Under the pieces are notes generated by a model. It did not search any database. It was not told the DNA's origin and worked only from the letters and a program-made list of their open reading frames with translations. The position numbers and the translations under genes are program-made. A DNA stretch of 64,000 bases from Todiramphus chloris collaris (lineage: Eukaryota > Chordata > Aves > Coraciiformes > Alcedinidae): positions 8,382,522 to 8,446,521 of the forward strand of contig JANVCC010000130.1 of NCBI GenBank assembly GCA_025345505.1, read 5' to 3'. The stretch's first letter is position 1. Each line of letters begins with the position of its first letter. Positions 1 to 13,281 of the stretch are shown one piece after another.

Positions 1-1
1 C

Positions 2-19
2 TTTTTTTTTTTTTTTTTT
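2..19. repeat. Poly-T tract (T18) at window start
   Basis: A run of 18 T, followed by a second T-rich stretch ending in TTTCAG at about 36. It resembles a polypyrimidine tract plus splice acceptor, but no open exon with a good donor follows. It is best called a simple low-complexity tract. Confidence 0.8.
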
Positions 20-3000
20 GTCCTTTTTTGTTTCAGTTTTAATGGCTCCCTCTGAGCCCTCTGTGGTTGGGGTGGTTGTAACTAAGGCACCTGGTGGTTA
101 AACTGAACAAGTGAGTAACACAGTCGTAGCAGCACTTTAGAAAGCTCTTTGTATTGCTCCAAAAAGACCCTTTTTTAACGTGTAACATATAGAGAATAAA
201 TGATAGTATAAAGTTTTGGAAGTAGGCTATGAAGTCTACTTGATACAGAATAGAGACACTGTGCAGTTCATGGTTTTGTCACTGAAGTCCTGTGATGTAC
301 ATATTTCTATCAGTCCTGCGTTGTTTCCTGCCCACTTACCTCTATACCACCTCAGTGGTGCCAGTGCAAAACCTCTGGTGTCTGTACAGCAAACTAGATC
401 AGGGACATGATCCCCCTTCAGAAGGACCTGGAGTGGGGGAAAATACATTTGTTTTTTTAACTTCTGAATCAGTTTCCCAGCCCAGATTATTACAGAGGCG
501 CGCAGCTCCTGCGGTGTGCAATGGGGCAGTGGTGTGAGATGGGGGAAGTGGCTTTGCAGCAGTAGTGTGTGTCTGTCTGTGCACGCTGGCCTCTGAGTCA
601 CTATTGTTCTGCCATATCAGCACACTGGTCTTCACTGGCATATAGAATCAGATGAGTGAGGGACAAGGTATAGAGTCCTGTACCAGAATGTGACAGTTTT
701 AAATTAAATGAAATTTTGAGCTCACTTAATGGAACCACCTTCAGTAAAGGATTACAGGCACTTATTCCCAGTGAACCAACACATTACTTTCATCCCTGTG
801 GGCCAGTAGGACACAAAAATTCAGTTTAGCCTTCTATGTTCCCTCTGCCAGGCAGACAATAAATTCATTTAATTTTCTCCTTAAAGCTATATGTATTCCA
901 CACTTTCCTTTGTGTTTATTAAATATGAAGGGACATATTTTCTTGAGGTGTTTTCCAGTCCATATCCTCCAACCTTCACAAGGGACAAAGTCTGCTAGAG
1001 CAAGGCACAGCTCTCTCTCCAGCATCGTGTCCTTCCTCTGTGACATAAGCAAAAGCCTGGTTAAGGTTGCAGAAGAGGAACATCCTGTAGCTCTTGCCCC
1101 ATGTCCAGGTTGTTGTTGACTAATCCGTGTCTTGTGGGTCACCAGGAGACTTAGACTTTAAGCCAGAGCCATGCTCAGGATAAACTTCTGACAAAACCTG
1201 CTCCATACTGTCTGTTTTCTGCAAGAGGGCATTGGAACTGTTTTGCTGCACTGAAATAATCTTCACTTAATGTCATAGTATTCTCACTGTTTACAGCCTG
1301 TAAAGCTTGGAAATAATTTCAAGTACACACATGTGCGTAGATAGACATTTCTGCACATAAATGTATTTGTTAATATAGCATACATGTGTGCTAATGTCAG
1401 TGGAGGCACACTGTGCAATAAAGGATCAGGTTGTGCTGTACATCCGGGAGAAGGTTTTATTTACTGTTGCACTCTAGATTTTTAAGCTGTTGCTGAGAGA
1501 TGAAAGAGTCCTGAGCCTGATTTAGGCACTGTGTAAGACTGCCATAAATTTTGGCAGTCTTTGCCACCATCCTCATTCTCCCTTTGGTGATTTTTTTATA
1601 GTTTTCAATAAAGCAGAGAATAACTGTAATGAAAGTCATTACAGCTCTCTCTCCTCCCTCCTCTGGCTGCAAACTTGATGAGGCTCAGAGGCTGGATGGA
1701 TTTTTTTTTTCTAACCTGTTGCTGATTGCTTGTGCCCTTGAGGTACGTGAGGCTTTGCATCTCTTCTCAGCCCAAAACCCAGGGAATTCTTGCCGTTGAA
1801 GCCTGTTGTACGTGAGAACTGGTGTAGGGTTGTGTGTCTGGTAAGCCCAACACCACCTGCAGACCCTTCACACAGGGTGTAGGGGGGTGCAGGTGTATTC
1901 CTGTAAGCACTGTGGTCATTCTGTCAATCCCATTCCACCACTGAGAATCTTGCTCTCTGTCTCTCATCTCTTTCCCTTTTATCGAAGGAGCAACAACAAA
2001 ATGTAACTTGTGAACAGTTTTTTGAAATGTTCTTTAGAAGTTCCTGCAAAATATTAGGTTAGGGTTTTCCTTTTCAATCGTACACCAGTGTTGCCATCAC
2101 TTCATATTTCATGTTTATCGTCTTCACAAGCTTTTTCAAATCTGAGTTACTTACATCGATCTTGACAGACACTGTTTCACTGGCAGGTGGATTTTTAAGA
2201 TGCTGTGAAATAATAAGTATATGCATACATTAGCAAGAGAGTTGGGAATGAGGAATGTAAGGGGATGAAGAGGCAGGCAGTGCATCTATACAGCCTTTTG
2301 TAGAGTCAAGTGAGCTCACTCTTCCCACCCCTAAAGCTTGCTTGGAGCCATGTTTATGCTTAGCATGCAAAAAAAGAGTAGCATGTATCTAAGAAAGACT
2401 ACGTAGGAATATGTAGGAAGAAGAGGAAATGTGGGGATGTGAGTTCTTTTTTTTCCCCCTCATTTTCTGGACCCTAGTCACAGAAAACTGAAGATAACTT
2501 TTTATGCCTTTCAGGCTTTGCTATCTGCGTTCACTTAGCATTAGCTGAAGTTCTGTGATACCTTCACTCCTTTGCAGGGAGGTCTTCTGACCCACAAAAG
2601 GGATGAGGCTAGAAGGGTTAGTGCTGAGTAACCAGGTATACTTTTGCAGCAGCAGAACTGGACATTGTGCAGGCAGTGAAGGTCTGTGGGGCACCAGCCT
2701 GAAGTGCATCAATGAGCTCCATTTGCTGGTTGTGAGACTGAGAATTCACGTTTCTGTATGAAGGTGAAATGAAGTCTCTAGGGCTGTGTTAATTTGGGAC
2801 TTTGTACCATTCCAGTAGCTTAAAAACAACCAAAGCATATATGCAAGCCTCATTCCTGTGCACCCATTCATCCAGTGTTGCTCTTGAGGAGGAGTAGTAG
2901 TTCTTGAAAAATTTTGGGATCAGTACTGTAACCTAAAAATACTCCTTTTTGAATGAAATTTAATAAGATGTACAAGGCTGCTGCTTTATGCTTTGGTGTA

Positions 3001-4590
3001 GTTGTCTGTCGGGGTACTGATGAGATACGTGCAGGATCTTTGTTCCTTGTTTGTTGCTGATTTATATTAACTCTCACTAACTTCACAATTTCAGATAAAG
3101 AAGGCGGGTGTGATAAAAAAAAAAAAAAAAAGGGTTTTCACAGTACAGGTGGAGTTATAGGATGTTAGATTTTTAGATATTGCACGTGCTCCTGGGCTGT
3201 AATTTTAAATGATCAGACACAGCTTTAATGCAGTGCCACGCTGTGCAGACAGTTTTCTGGTAGGTGGGCAGCGAGCAGAACATGGCTTACTATCGGATAA
3301 ATGTAGCCTGCCCTGTGCTGTCAGCTATTCCCACCTCGTGTTGCTGCCTCAGTTTGTGTCGTTGGCCCAGGTCTGTGTGGGATCTGAACTGGAAGACTAC
3401 ACTTGCCCGCCTGTGTTCATGGTGAGCTGGTGTGAGGAGGGAATGAGATCTTTCTGTAACCAGCCATCTCTGCAGCTTTGCCCCTCTTGCTCATGGCAAC
3501 GGCAGGGGTTGCCTTACCGCTCACCCCCGCTGGCATCTTGCTCCTGGTCCTTGGTGTTACTGCTTAGGCTCCAGCAGAAATGCGGTGTGATGAGCTCCAT
3601 TTTCATAGCTGTTCCTTGAGCCTCAGACTGGCTTTTTACCTAGCGTGAGTCATCCAGAAGCACCACGAGATGGCACTGCACTAGCTCTGCTGCAGGCAGC
3701 AACAACAAACCCTCTCTGAAGGGAAAATCCGTGCGCATCACTCACGAGCAGTGGGGTTGGGATACTGTGGACATAGGATGAGAAAGTTTGACTTGCTTCA
3801 GAGCCAAGTGAAAGATCATCTTCTTGATTCCCTTGGAAGCTGGTAATGAATCTGCCCCCTAGCAGGGCTTCTTCTGCTCAATTCTTCTGTTGGGGTAAAG
3901 GTGCAAGGCTTGCAGAGGGAAATTGAGAGGTGTCAAAGCTTGCTTTGAATATTGGTTCACTGTACTGGCTAGAGAGAAGGTGCTCCCTTCCCCTGCCGTT
4001 CTGGTTCTTCCAAGGCTGCCCCAGTGACATAAAGGCACCAGGGTCTTCTCAAAAGCTGGTTTAGCTCGTAAAATTGCCAGCTGTCCACTTTATGAAGGGG
4101 CTTTGGGCTCTTCTTTGAGTGCTTGTGACCCTTTAACAGTGATGTGGGTTGTTCCTTCCTTCCTTCTCTGCCCCTTTCCACCTGTTCTCTTTAATTGCTC
4201 CCTGGCTTTCCCGGTTGCCTTGCTGCTTCTGGTATTAATGGGTTTCACTTGACAGTTCCCTTAACAGGAACCATAGTAAGGAGTCCCAGAGTGGGTTTTG
4301 AGATGTGCTCTTTTGTTTGATACCATGGGGCTTCAGTCTTTGTCCTCTTCCCAGGCAAAGCTGACTCTTGTTAGTGGAGCAAACTGGAGGCAATGCCCCT
4401 TGTTGAACAACTTTGGAGCACCACTAGTGTAACAGCAGAGTGGGGAGATGACCAAATGGTTCCTGCCTGCTCTGCCATGTGTGTGCCCTGCCATGCCATC
4501 TGTTACCATTACCCAGGGCTAATCTATTAAATTTTCAGGCCATCTAATGGTATGGTCTGAATGGTATTAGTTCTGGGAAATGTAGGTCTC
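20..4590. other. Non-coding stretch, no gene seen
   Basis: This stretch has only short open frames. The longest is about 136 codons at 3209-3619 on the plus strand, which gives no recognisable protein. A run of 17 A lies at 3115-3131. I see no transposon signature, RNA gene or long repeat. Confidence 0.6.
3115..3131. repeat. Poly-A tract (A17)
   Basis: Seventeen consecutive A. A retrotransposed cDNA could end this way on the plus strand, but the preceding 300 bases hold no readable coding remnant and no AATAAA at the expected distance. I treat it as a simple homopolymer. Confidence 0.75.
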
Positions 4591-4594
4591 TTGA

Positions 4595-4651
4595 TTTTTA
4601 TTTTTTTTTTTTATTTTATTCTTTAGTACAGGTTAACTCTTTTTTTTTTTT
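4595..4651. repeat. T-rich low-complexity tract
   Basis: Two T runs (4600s and 4640-4651) are joined by short A-containing interruptions. This is AT-rich low-complexity sequence with no flanking element recognised. Confidence 0.7.
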
Positions 4652-4989
4652 CTGTTCTGAAACAAGTTCAAAGCTAAGAAGCGACCTCCATGTTCTTGGG
4701 GATCAAAAAGTTGAATTTGCCCTCACTGCCTCCTTGTGAGGTTAACAGAATTTTCTGTTTCCTGCAGAGGTTGAGGTACAGAAGTTGGATGATTTGCTCA
4801 TGGGCATCCAGAGGACTAATACTATAAACAATGAATACTTGTTGGTTTTGTGCTGAGTCCTTTAAGAGATGTATTCTTTTAAGGGGTGTACCATCCATAC
4901 AAAAAAATGACCTGCACACACACTACAGATGTTCGCTGGTATATGCAGTGACACAGGGAGCAGAATGCCACACTCGTACTCTCAATGCA

Positions 4990-5165
4990 GTAGAAAACTC
5001 CCTTTCTCTATTGTCTCTTTTTGCCCTTTTTCCTCTTCCTCTCCTATGTTCCATCTCTCCATCTCTTTATGGTTCTCTTGTCTTTACACACTTGTCTTAT
5101 GTCTTCTCCCCTGTTATTCTTTGGTTTCCTTCTCCTCTTCGAATACTTGCTTTTTCCCTTTTCTG
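4990..5165. repeat. Pyrimidine-rich (CT) low-complexity block
   Basis: About 175 bases of the plus strand are dominated by C and T in TCTC and CCTT patterns, with very few A. The bias removes stop codons from the plus strand and explains the open frame of about 155 codons spanning 4831-5298, which is otherwise rich in Ser, Leu, Phe and Pro. Such a tract can form triplex DNA, but nothing shows a function here. Confidence 0.65.
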
Positions 5166-5169
5166 TAGG

Positions 5170-8100
5170 TGGTCACCCCTGGGCAGTGTAGCATCTCCCA
5201 GCTTGGCTCACTTTGCAAGCGGTTGCTTTTTCTCATTTTCCACCCCCTTTTCCCATTTTGGGACAAGCATTAAAGACAGAAATCCCCTTTGGGGATGACA
5301 GTGTGTTTCTGTTGCACTTTGTGACCTGAGCTTTAAAGGCCCCAGGAGGCCTTTCTCCTCAGAGAAATTAACTACAGGAAACAAAGGCAGATGAACCAAA
5401 TGGGAAGGGATGGGGTAGGGATTTTGCTGGTTTAGAAATGGGTTGTGGGGCTTCCCAATCATGAACCTCCCAGACCTGCTGAGAGCCTTCCAAACCCGTT
5501 GCACCCCCTTCCAACTTCTCTGCTTTACATAAAGGCAGGGGAAGGTAGGAAACTCTCCACATTTATACAAACTCCTAGAATGAAGCAGGCATTGTTTTAA
5601 TTTGTTTTCCAAGGTTTTGCTTTAGTTTTTTTCCCCAAACATCCAGGGACTGTAGATTTTGCAGTGCACGGTGTAACTGACCTTATAACCTTACTCTCGG
5701 ATTTTTCAACCACTGTGCCTTTGCACTCTCAGTTTGGCCTCTACATCCCTCAGTAAAAGAATGTGTGACATTTTACCAGCTCCATGTTCTGGACAAAAAA
5801 AAAGGAAAATGCAACCTTTGTAAGATTAGTGGTTTTAGCTAGGTAGAAAATGGCCTACCAAACAGTGTGGAAAACTTGGTGATGAGCATACTACATGGTT
5901 TTCTTTGCCTGATTCCTTAGATGTAATTTCACCATCAGTGGGGAATGGTTTTTCTTTTGGGTACCTTTGCAGAGAGTGCTGATAGTTAGCTCTTGTGTTG
6001 CCAAGGCAGTTTGCAAACTTAAAGTAAAAAGTCCTAATGAAGAACAGAAGCAAAAACTGTATTTTGTAGCTAGGGAAACTGAGTCACTTTTTGTTTGGAC
6101 GTTTTGTGCGATTTAAAAAAAAAAATTTCGAGCTAGAAGAAGCAGTAGTTAAAAGGCAATGTGACTGCACGGCTGGTGCCAGCTCCTCTGTCATCATGAC
6201 AAGATGACAGTTGATCCCTGACTCCCAGCTCTGGAATACAGCACTTGGTATTTTCTCTCTCAGAACACAAAAAACTTGGAGAAGCTTCTGGAAAACTTGG
6301 CTATCTTCCTTCTACCCTTTCTTGTCTTTTCATTTCTCACAACAAGCTCTGTCTGCCTACGTATCTGTTTCTCAAGGAGGAGTCGCTTCCCAGTGCTATT
6401 TGGCCAGCCTCCATTAGAACAGCTGATCGTTATTTTCTAATAGGTTACTCATAGTCCAGCTGCAGTTTGTTGGATTTATTCTGTTTTAATGTGTTGCTCA
6501 TTTATCTCCTGCACTGTGTAGTCCCATTATGGAGTTGCCTCCTGTTTGGCACTCTTTCACAGTTTGTTACTTTTGAGTCTGTTGGTTGGAGTGCACGTGG
6601 TGATCTGTGCTTGGCACCAGTTCCACCCGGCACTGTGGAGTACTTTGCAGCAGCAGCACTTCCCTCAAAGCTGGAGAGTTGTGAAACCCATATTGAACCG
6701 GGCTGTGCAGAGCTGACCCAGCGCAGAGGACAAGTAGGCAGCTGGTGGAGATGGCAGCTGACCCAGCTGCGTGGAGAAATGGTGAGGAGCTCTTCCATCC
6801 TGCCTCTGCAGTGCCTTTCGGGAGCTCCTCCAGGCCGTGCACCTCCAGCCCCTGCCTTGCCATATTTTTTTCTGGTGGCAGCCCCCAGCCCTTTTTGTCA
6901 TCAGGCTGTCCCCTGCCCCATCAGTCTGCTGCACCAGCCCTAAAGCAGAACAGCCACCCCCCAAGCAGAGCTCAGGCTGTTCCACCTGCCAGGGAAAGGG
7001 CAGTGGGAGTTGGGAGGGGACAACAACTGCTGTGAGATGTCACATCTCCTAATTACAGTAAATCACAGACTGTACCTTTGCTTCTGTGCAGCTCCTGGCA
7101 TGAGGGGAGCAGAAATCCCTGCCCCTCCTGGTCTTGCCCTTTCTCCGCCCTGTATCATGCAAGAGAGGGGCTGATGAGCAGCCCTGCCCTTTCCTCCTCT
7201 TAAGCCCTTTCTAGCAGCAGGGAAAGCTAGGAGAGTGAAAAGAGGTTTGCTGTGGAAGTGGGTTGGAAGTGGCATCATAGAGGGGGCTCAGGTTAGTGTA
7301 AATGAAGTGCTGTGCCCTAGAGGATGGGAAAAGGAGCAGGGTACTAAGGAGGAAGAGCAGACTGTGTGTAAAGAAAGAGGTTCTCTAAAGCTCCTTTTTT
7401 CTCTCTTGGCCCCTGCCTAGATCTACCATGTCCTGAGAGTCTTTGTCTCACTCCCAGCCTTCTTCACCCCTTTGGTATCTGCTGCTTCTCCCTTACCAAC
7501 CCACAACCTACTCTGTTGCTGCTCCAAATTTAGGTTTTGCCCATAAAGCCCAGAACCTTTGAACAAGCTCTGACCTGATTTATATCCAAACATTGTTCTT
7601 TCTATTCTGTATTGTGTGCCCTTGGTTCATATCACACAACTGTGATTTTTAGAAAGTTGTACTCGTGGACTTAATTCTTCTAACTTCTGAGCTGTGTGTA
7701 AGGTCTCTGGTGGGGAAAGCAAGGTCATTAGCAAACTGCTGTTTAGACAAGCAAGTTTATTTCAGCCCCTGCCTTGCAAGTGCCTAAGGTTGTAATGCTG
7801 GCTACACTAAATGGTTTGAAACCAGAAAGCTTCCTTCAATTGGCTAAGGTCTGAGGGCGTTTCCTGCATTGCAGACAAAATGCAGGCGATCCGAAGGAAA
7901 TAAATATTAAGAATTTGAATAGTAGTAGTGGCCCAAATCCTATTCTTTCGCATAGATGATTCTTGTTGCCACCTGGTCAAGTTTTGCAGCAGAAAATGTA
8001 GTATTTGTTGTCTTGGCTAATACCAAACATTTGGCTTCTCTCTCTTGCCTCTCCTGATGTCAGCAGTGTTGAGGTAAATGTTCAATGGATGTTACCAATG
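5170..8100. other. Non-coding stretch, no gene seen
   Basis: The part at 6540-7260 is more GC-rich than the surroundings, but by eye it has only about eight CpGs in 700 bases, so it is not a CpG island. Overlapping open frames there (up to about 158 codons) give low-complexity Ala/Pro/Ser-rich peptides with no recognised domain. A short stem of 8 bp (CTGTCATC / GATGACAG, loop 7) lies at 6188-6210. I see nothing else. Confidence 0.55.
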
Positions 8101-8102
8101 GT

Positions 8103-8292
8103 AGGGATTGGAAGGGACCTCTGAAGACCATCTAGTCCAACCCCCCTGCCCAAACAGGATCACCTAGGGCAGGCCACTCATGAACATGTCCATGTGGGTT
8201 TTGAAAGTCTCCCGAGAAGAAGACTCCACAACTTCTCTGGGCAGACTGTTCCACTGCTCTGTCACCCCTGGAGTAAAGTAGTTTTTTCTACG
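8103..8292 (-). mobile_element. CR1 LINE fragment, 3' end, minus strand
   Basis: The plus strand reads as the reverse complement of a CR1 3' end. It starts with GGATTGGAAGGGACCTCTG and continues with CATCTAGTCCAACCCCCCTG, a TGGGTTTTGAAAGTCTC segment, AGACTCCACAACTTCTCTGG and CTGTTCCACTGCTCTGTCAC. The last block, AGTAAAGTAGTTTTTTC, is also typical. CR1 is the dominant non-LTR retrotransposon of birds and other sauropsids, and its copies are usually 5'-truncated like this one. Only the 3' part of ORF2 and the UTR region could be represented. There is no open reading frame and the element is dead. Similarity fades on the left, where the terminal octamer repeats of young CR1 copies are not visible, so this is an old copy. 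Confidence 0.93.
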
Positions 8293-8299
8293 CAGTGCT

Positions 8300-9080
8300 G
8301 CTTTTTTACTGTGCCACTAACCCTTGGGACCACTGACAATTAATCTACATTAGAAGAATATTCAATCTTACCTGTGCTAGTCTGGACTAGCTGTGAAAAT
8401 ATGAGAAATATAAGTTCTGATCTACTCTAAGGACACTGGTGCATGTCCAGCATTCAGCTTTGTCAGGACCAAGTACATGATCCAGTGGGCTAGCGGTGTA
8501 TTAGCTGCTTTATATAACTGAATGGAGAAGGATGCAGAATCTTTCAAAATGGCTTGTTTGCCTTCAAATGCTATATAACTCTGATATTAGAAAGTCTGTT
8601 AATAAGCAACAGCCTCCTTTGCGCACCTGAACCCAAATATCATAACCACAAACCCCCAGATCCCCAAACTTTTAAATGGCCTGAGTACAATCCCTTCCAC
8701 TGATCACTCATACAATTTCCCTGGCTTTAGGCTTGTGATAAATAACATTTCATGGTTTTCAAGTCATTATAGCATCTTCCAGAAAATACCAAGACTTCAC
8801 ATACAAGATACCAGCAGGAAAATACCTTGTAAAATGCAAATGTATTTTAAAATAATCTTCTCATAGTTCATAAAGCAATAAAAGAAGTGCTCAAAACCTA
8901 ACTGGCTGTCCCTTTACAGGTCACCTTCAGGGTTGCTGAGCTGTGATGAAAGGTATTTCTTCCCCCTTGATAAGGATAATGTGTTTATTGCATGGGTAGA
9001 ATGCGATTTATGAGCTCCTTAGTTATTTATTTCCTGGGGTTTGAATTGAGCTGGGTCATATTTGTTTTCCAGTTTCACAC
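8300..9080. other. AT-rich non-coding stretch
   Basis: No open frame of note, no repeat and no RNA gene recognised between the CR1 fragment and the candidate element that follows. Confidence 0.55.
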
Positions 9081-9084
9081 CTTT

Positions 9085-9300
9085 GTTTTTTCAAGGAAGT
9101 CACAGATCGATATTATCCAAATGAGTCAGCAGCTTCCACCTGAGTCTGCAGGCAGCTTGGAACCGTAGCTTGTGGATGTTTCAAGATCTGGCTTGGCAAC
9201 ACTCAAGCCTGGTGACTGGCTACTATAATTTCAGTGGTAACGCCATGAATTGATGCGCTGCTGATCAGCATGTGGAGCAGTAAAGGGATAAATGTATTAC
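9085..9300. promoter_or_regulatory. Candidate regulatory element with NF-E2/MAF-type site
   Basis: ATGAGTCAGCA at 9121-9131 is an exact fit to the NF-E2/small-MAF composite site (RTGASTCAGCR), whose core TGAGTCA is also an AP-1 site. An E-box CACCTG follows at about 9138. The block keeps several CpGs and has an irregular, non-repetitive texture like conserved non-coding elements. It is a motif-based guess. One 11-base match in 64 kb could be chance, and conservation was not tested. Confidence 0.25.
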
Positions 9301-12300
9301 AAACAGATGCTTTTTTGTCGTTATTTTTTTTTTCCTCTGCACTGAGGAGTGGAGGTTGTTTATTTCAACTGGCATATCGGCGTCACCTGGCACCTCAGAG
9401 AGAAATTTTCCTACACGCAGGCCAGTTTTAAATCCTTAATTTTACTCTTGTCTCTGAAACTGTCCCAAGAGAAGCCTGACAGAACATCTATGAAAGCAGT
9501 TTAAACAGCTGCAGAATTTGTGGCTGATGCTTTGCTTTGTTGTCTCAAGTACATTAGTACTTCGTTCCAAGTTAGATTAGTATTGTGCGTTGAGTGATGC
9601 TTTAGAAAATATCACTGCTTGTTTGTCCCAAGCCCAGCCCTTGATATCCATGTTTTATGGATGCATATGTACTTCATTGTCACTTAGCAGTGTTAACTGT
9701 GGCTTAAGTCAAGATGTGTTTGTTGTATGGTTTTACAAGATTTTTAATATTTTATAAAGCATTTAATTTCTTTTTGTTGGCTCATAAATAGAGGCACTGA
9801 TGCTTTAAAAATTATTAAATAGTTAATTCAGTTTAAGAATCAGGTGCTTTGGTATAAACTAGTAATTTATGGAAACAACTTTGATGTACCTGTAATGGCT
9901 TTGAAATTGGCAGAAGAAAAAAGTCTGTTAGTGAAAGCATATTTTATAAAAGAACTTTTAGCTCAGTATCTTTCTCTTGGTCAAAAGAAAGGATTTGTGG
10001 GTGATAATGGCTCTCAAAAATACATGCCTTGTCTTTCTTACATCAGGTTCTGTTCTAGAGAATTATATTAGGTTTTCAGATACTGGCAATTTGCTGAACA
10101 TTTTGCTGTTCCTTGTCTTTGAAAAGTGCCTGTTACACTAGCAAGTGTCAAAATCCATAGGTTCTATTTATTGCTCTTTATAAAAAGTGCTCATCACTGT
10201 GATAGTCTGGGAATGTACACATATTTAAAAAACAGCAAGGAGGCTACACCTTGGAGGAGTTGGTTTGCCTTGTTATGCTGGGCATGCTGCAACATAAAGT
10301 GCTGCATGACTGGGATGGGGAACGGATACTGGTAATCAAAAAACTTCTTTGCAGGAAGATGTAAAATACAGCCACTCAAAACTGAACAACCTAGGGCTGG
10401 ACCAAACCAGAATGAGGGCAATATCCATGCTGTGACTTGTGGCTGTACTCTCATAGCTTAATGCCCTCTACCCCCTCTTCAGATGTTCCTGGTGGGTATC
10501 TCCACCTGTTTTGTAAAGGTGAGCATGGCAATGTCAGATCGTCTTCCCTGCTGTGATGCTTCTCCGTTGAGCGAAGGAAGAGCTGGTATCATTTTCAACA
10601 TGGAGAAAAATGGTTTGGTTTATTGCCTGGGGGAGTAACTGCCTGGTTGGCCCCAGCTGTGCCACCTTCTTCCTCCTGTAGGATGGCTGGATGCTGTCTG
10701 TGTGATTCCCAGAGATAAGTGCAGGGGCAGCCACACCTTCCAGCTGCTGCCCATTGTGCTGGCTGCAGATGTGGGTGGCTATCACTCACTTCAACCTTGG
10801 GTGTGGTTTTAGCAGTTTCTTTGCAATTTTGGAGGCTTCAGTATTTTCTGTTTCTTACAAGCCAACCTTCTCCTAAAGTTATGATCTGGAGAGGATTTCC
10901 TGAGGCAGTGGTTACATTGGTGGTCATCTCCCAAGGTGTCTCCTTTGCTGAGATGAAGTCCCAGTGCTGGAACGTGGTACAGAGCTGTGCTTTAACCTAG
11001 GCATAACAAACTCCTGCCACTTTTAAATAGACCTTCATGGAGCATTTTTTTAAACTTGTTTTTGTTATATTGTTAGTGACATTTAGCTACAGAATATTGA
11101 AAACACCTCTTTTCAACACGTGAGTTCACGCACAGGGTTTGTTTTTGAGGTTTTTTTTGGTTGGTTGTTTTTTTTTTTTTTTTTAAGACAGTGGTGGCAT
11201 CACTGGTGAGTAAAAGGTCTGCAGCCCATGCTGGGTCTGGAGCAAAGGGTCAGCATCCCAAGGCACTGCATCAGCTTTTGATCCCAAAGCAAGGTACTCC
11301 CTTCTGCTGCCTGGCTTATGCAAAGGCTCTGTGGGCAGGCTCTGGCTTTCCAGCCACCAAAGCTGCTGCTTCTGTCTCTGTCACAGCCACCTGCAGTCTT
11401 GTCCTGGGCATTTGACTGTAAGCTCTTTTTTTAAGGAAATAAAACCCACAAAACAAATGAAAAGCTTCCGTAAAGAGATGTTCTGATAACTAAATAAACA
11501 GGTGTAATAGCATCATATATAGGTGGACATTTCTGCAAGCATTGCTTTATGAATTGAAAAGTTGTATTGTTTTTTCATGAAGAAATTTTGACGAAAACTT
11601 CTTTTCTAAATGAATAGTTAATTTAAAAACTTTTGCTTTACACCTATTTTTGGAATGTTTTCAAATGTTGATGTTATAGTTACCAGAAAAATTAAACTGT
11701 TAATTTCATGCCGTTTTAACGCGAATACTGTTTTCTGTGTACCCTTGTCACTTTGTAACAGTGTCAGACATTTACCCTTCATCCAGCTGAACCTAGTGCT
11801 TGAAGTTCCTTCCAGTGTATTATACCTAAGATGAAAAGAATGATGACACTGAAGTTATCTGGATAGGTGGTGAAGATACTAAATATTAGATTGTCCTTTT
11901 TAGTTCACACTGTTCTATTTTATCTGCCCTGTAGAACAGTAGCCCAGCATGCATGCTCTAGAAATGCCAGCAGTTAAACAGTTAAAAAAACACCAATAAA
12001 TTCCCAGTACAGTGGAAGGGTCCCCTGAAATAATGCCTACTTGACATAGTTTCTGACCTTATGCCTTTGCTTTCCGTCTACCCCCACCCCTGCCCCAGTC
12101 TAGTTTCTCATTAAGATGTAGGAACTAGATCAATGGGCTCGAGGGCAGGTGGCTGCTTAGGCCCCATAGTCCTGTGTGGAAATGACTGTGATGATGAAGT
12201 GGATCCTCATTTTGTATTAAAGGCTGATGCGAATCCCTCTTCACCATTAAGAAACTGCCACCAAAAAGCAAACTTATTTCCTTGCGTTTTGACAGCAAAT

Positions 12301-13280
12301 GAACAATTGCATTTGCAGAAGCAATTTGGGAGAGTGTAAAAGCTGTTGGCACAACTAGAGGTGTCTTTCAGCATGTGCGTTCACACGCAGAAGCTTTGTC
12401 TTTTGAAGATACCAGTTTTTTCCTGACTATATTTCCATGTGGTCTTGTGTATGTGAAGGGAGGGGCACATACAAGCCAGGTTCCCTTTTTTTTTTGGGTA
12501 GTTCTAAATGTGAGAGGTTTCTCAATGGTAGACAGTAGATTTGATCTTCTTGAGGCAATATGGCTCAGGAATGGTTTCTGACTCCTTGCTGCTTTGTGCT
12601 GTGCATGGTCACCTACATCACTGCAACAGGGACTTCAAAGTGACCCCATTTAGATCTGGTGGCATGCTGCAGTTATTGTGTGCCTGTGTGAATGGCTGCA
12701 CACAATGCCAGGACACAGTCTGGTTATCTTTTTAAACAAACTGCTTTAACGTTTTGTTAGACAAGAAAGAACTCCACAAGACTCTGCAGTAAATCACCCA
12801 TGAAAAACAGAGTTCAGACATGACTGTTACAGAGCTGCTGAGTAATGCAGATCATTGTTTTCTTCCCCTTTGATAGTCAGTAAGAGCCATCATGAGCTGG
12901 AGCCAAGTTGGGGTTCAGCTTGGTCTCCCTTTTGCCATGTGGTCCTTGCAGTGGTACAGGACTTCTTCTTCTGTGTGGTCTGAGAGGCCAGTGGTGTTCC
13001 TTTCCACCTTTCATTGCTGTAGGTATTGTAGCTGTTCTGTGCATTCACTTGGCATAGGGAAGTTCTTAGCAGGTGGTTGTGCACAAAGCAAGGCAGATGT
13101 GTATTTTCACAGTACGTGAGGGCATGTGGGGAACAGGAGCTGTGTTTCAAGGTGCGTGAGTGTCCCAGGCAAGCTCTGCTTGCACTGGAGTTGACATGTT
13201 TATGGCAGCAGACAGGGCTGGGGGATGTGATTGATTTGGGCTAAAAGCATGGAAAATGAGGGATTTGGTAGTGTTTTTTT
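9300..13280. other. Non-coding stretch, no gene seen
   Basis: This stretch is AT-rich, with open frames below about 95 codons that yield no recognisable protein. A T17 run sits at 11168-11184. An open frame of 75 codons at 9844-10071 (plus strand) has ordinary amino-acid composition but no clear splice sites or homology I can recall. I see no element or RNA gene. Confidence 0.55.
11168..11184. repeat. Poly-T tract (T17)
   Basis: Seventeen consecutive T after a GGTTGGTTG-like stretch. A simple homopolymer with no element recognised around it. Confidence 0.75.
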
Positions 13281-13281
13281 C

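Noticed and set aside
2-40. Polypyrimidine tract plus CAG at window start
   Set aside because: It resembles a splice acceptor, but the following sequence has no supported exon and the upstream context is outside the window.
3115-3131. Poly-A tail of a processed pseudogene
   Set aside because: No coding remnant, polyadenylation signal or target-site duplication was recognised around the A17 run. The same holds for A17 at 20835 and the long T runs.
4831-5298. 155-codon plus-strand open frame
   Set aside because: It runs through a CT-rich low-complexity block, and the product is a biased Ser/Leu/Phe/Pro string.
6540-7260. Possible CpG island
   Set aside because: GC content is raised, but CpGs are few (about eight in 700 bases by eye).
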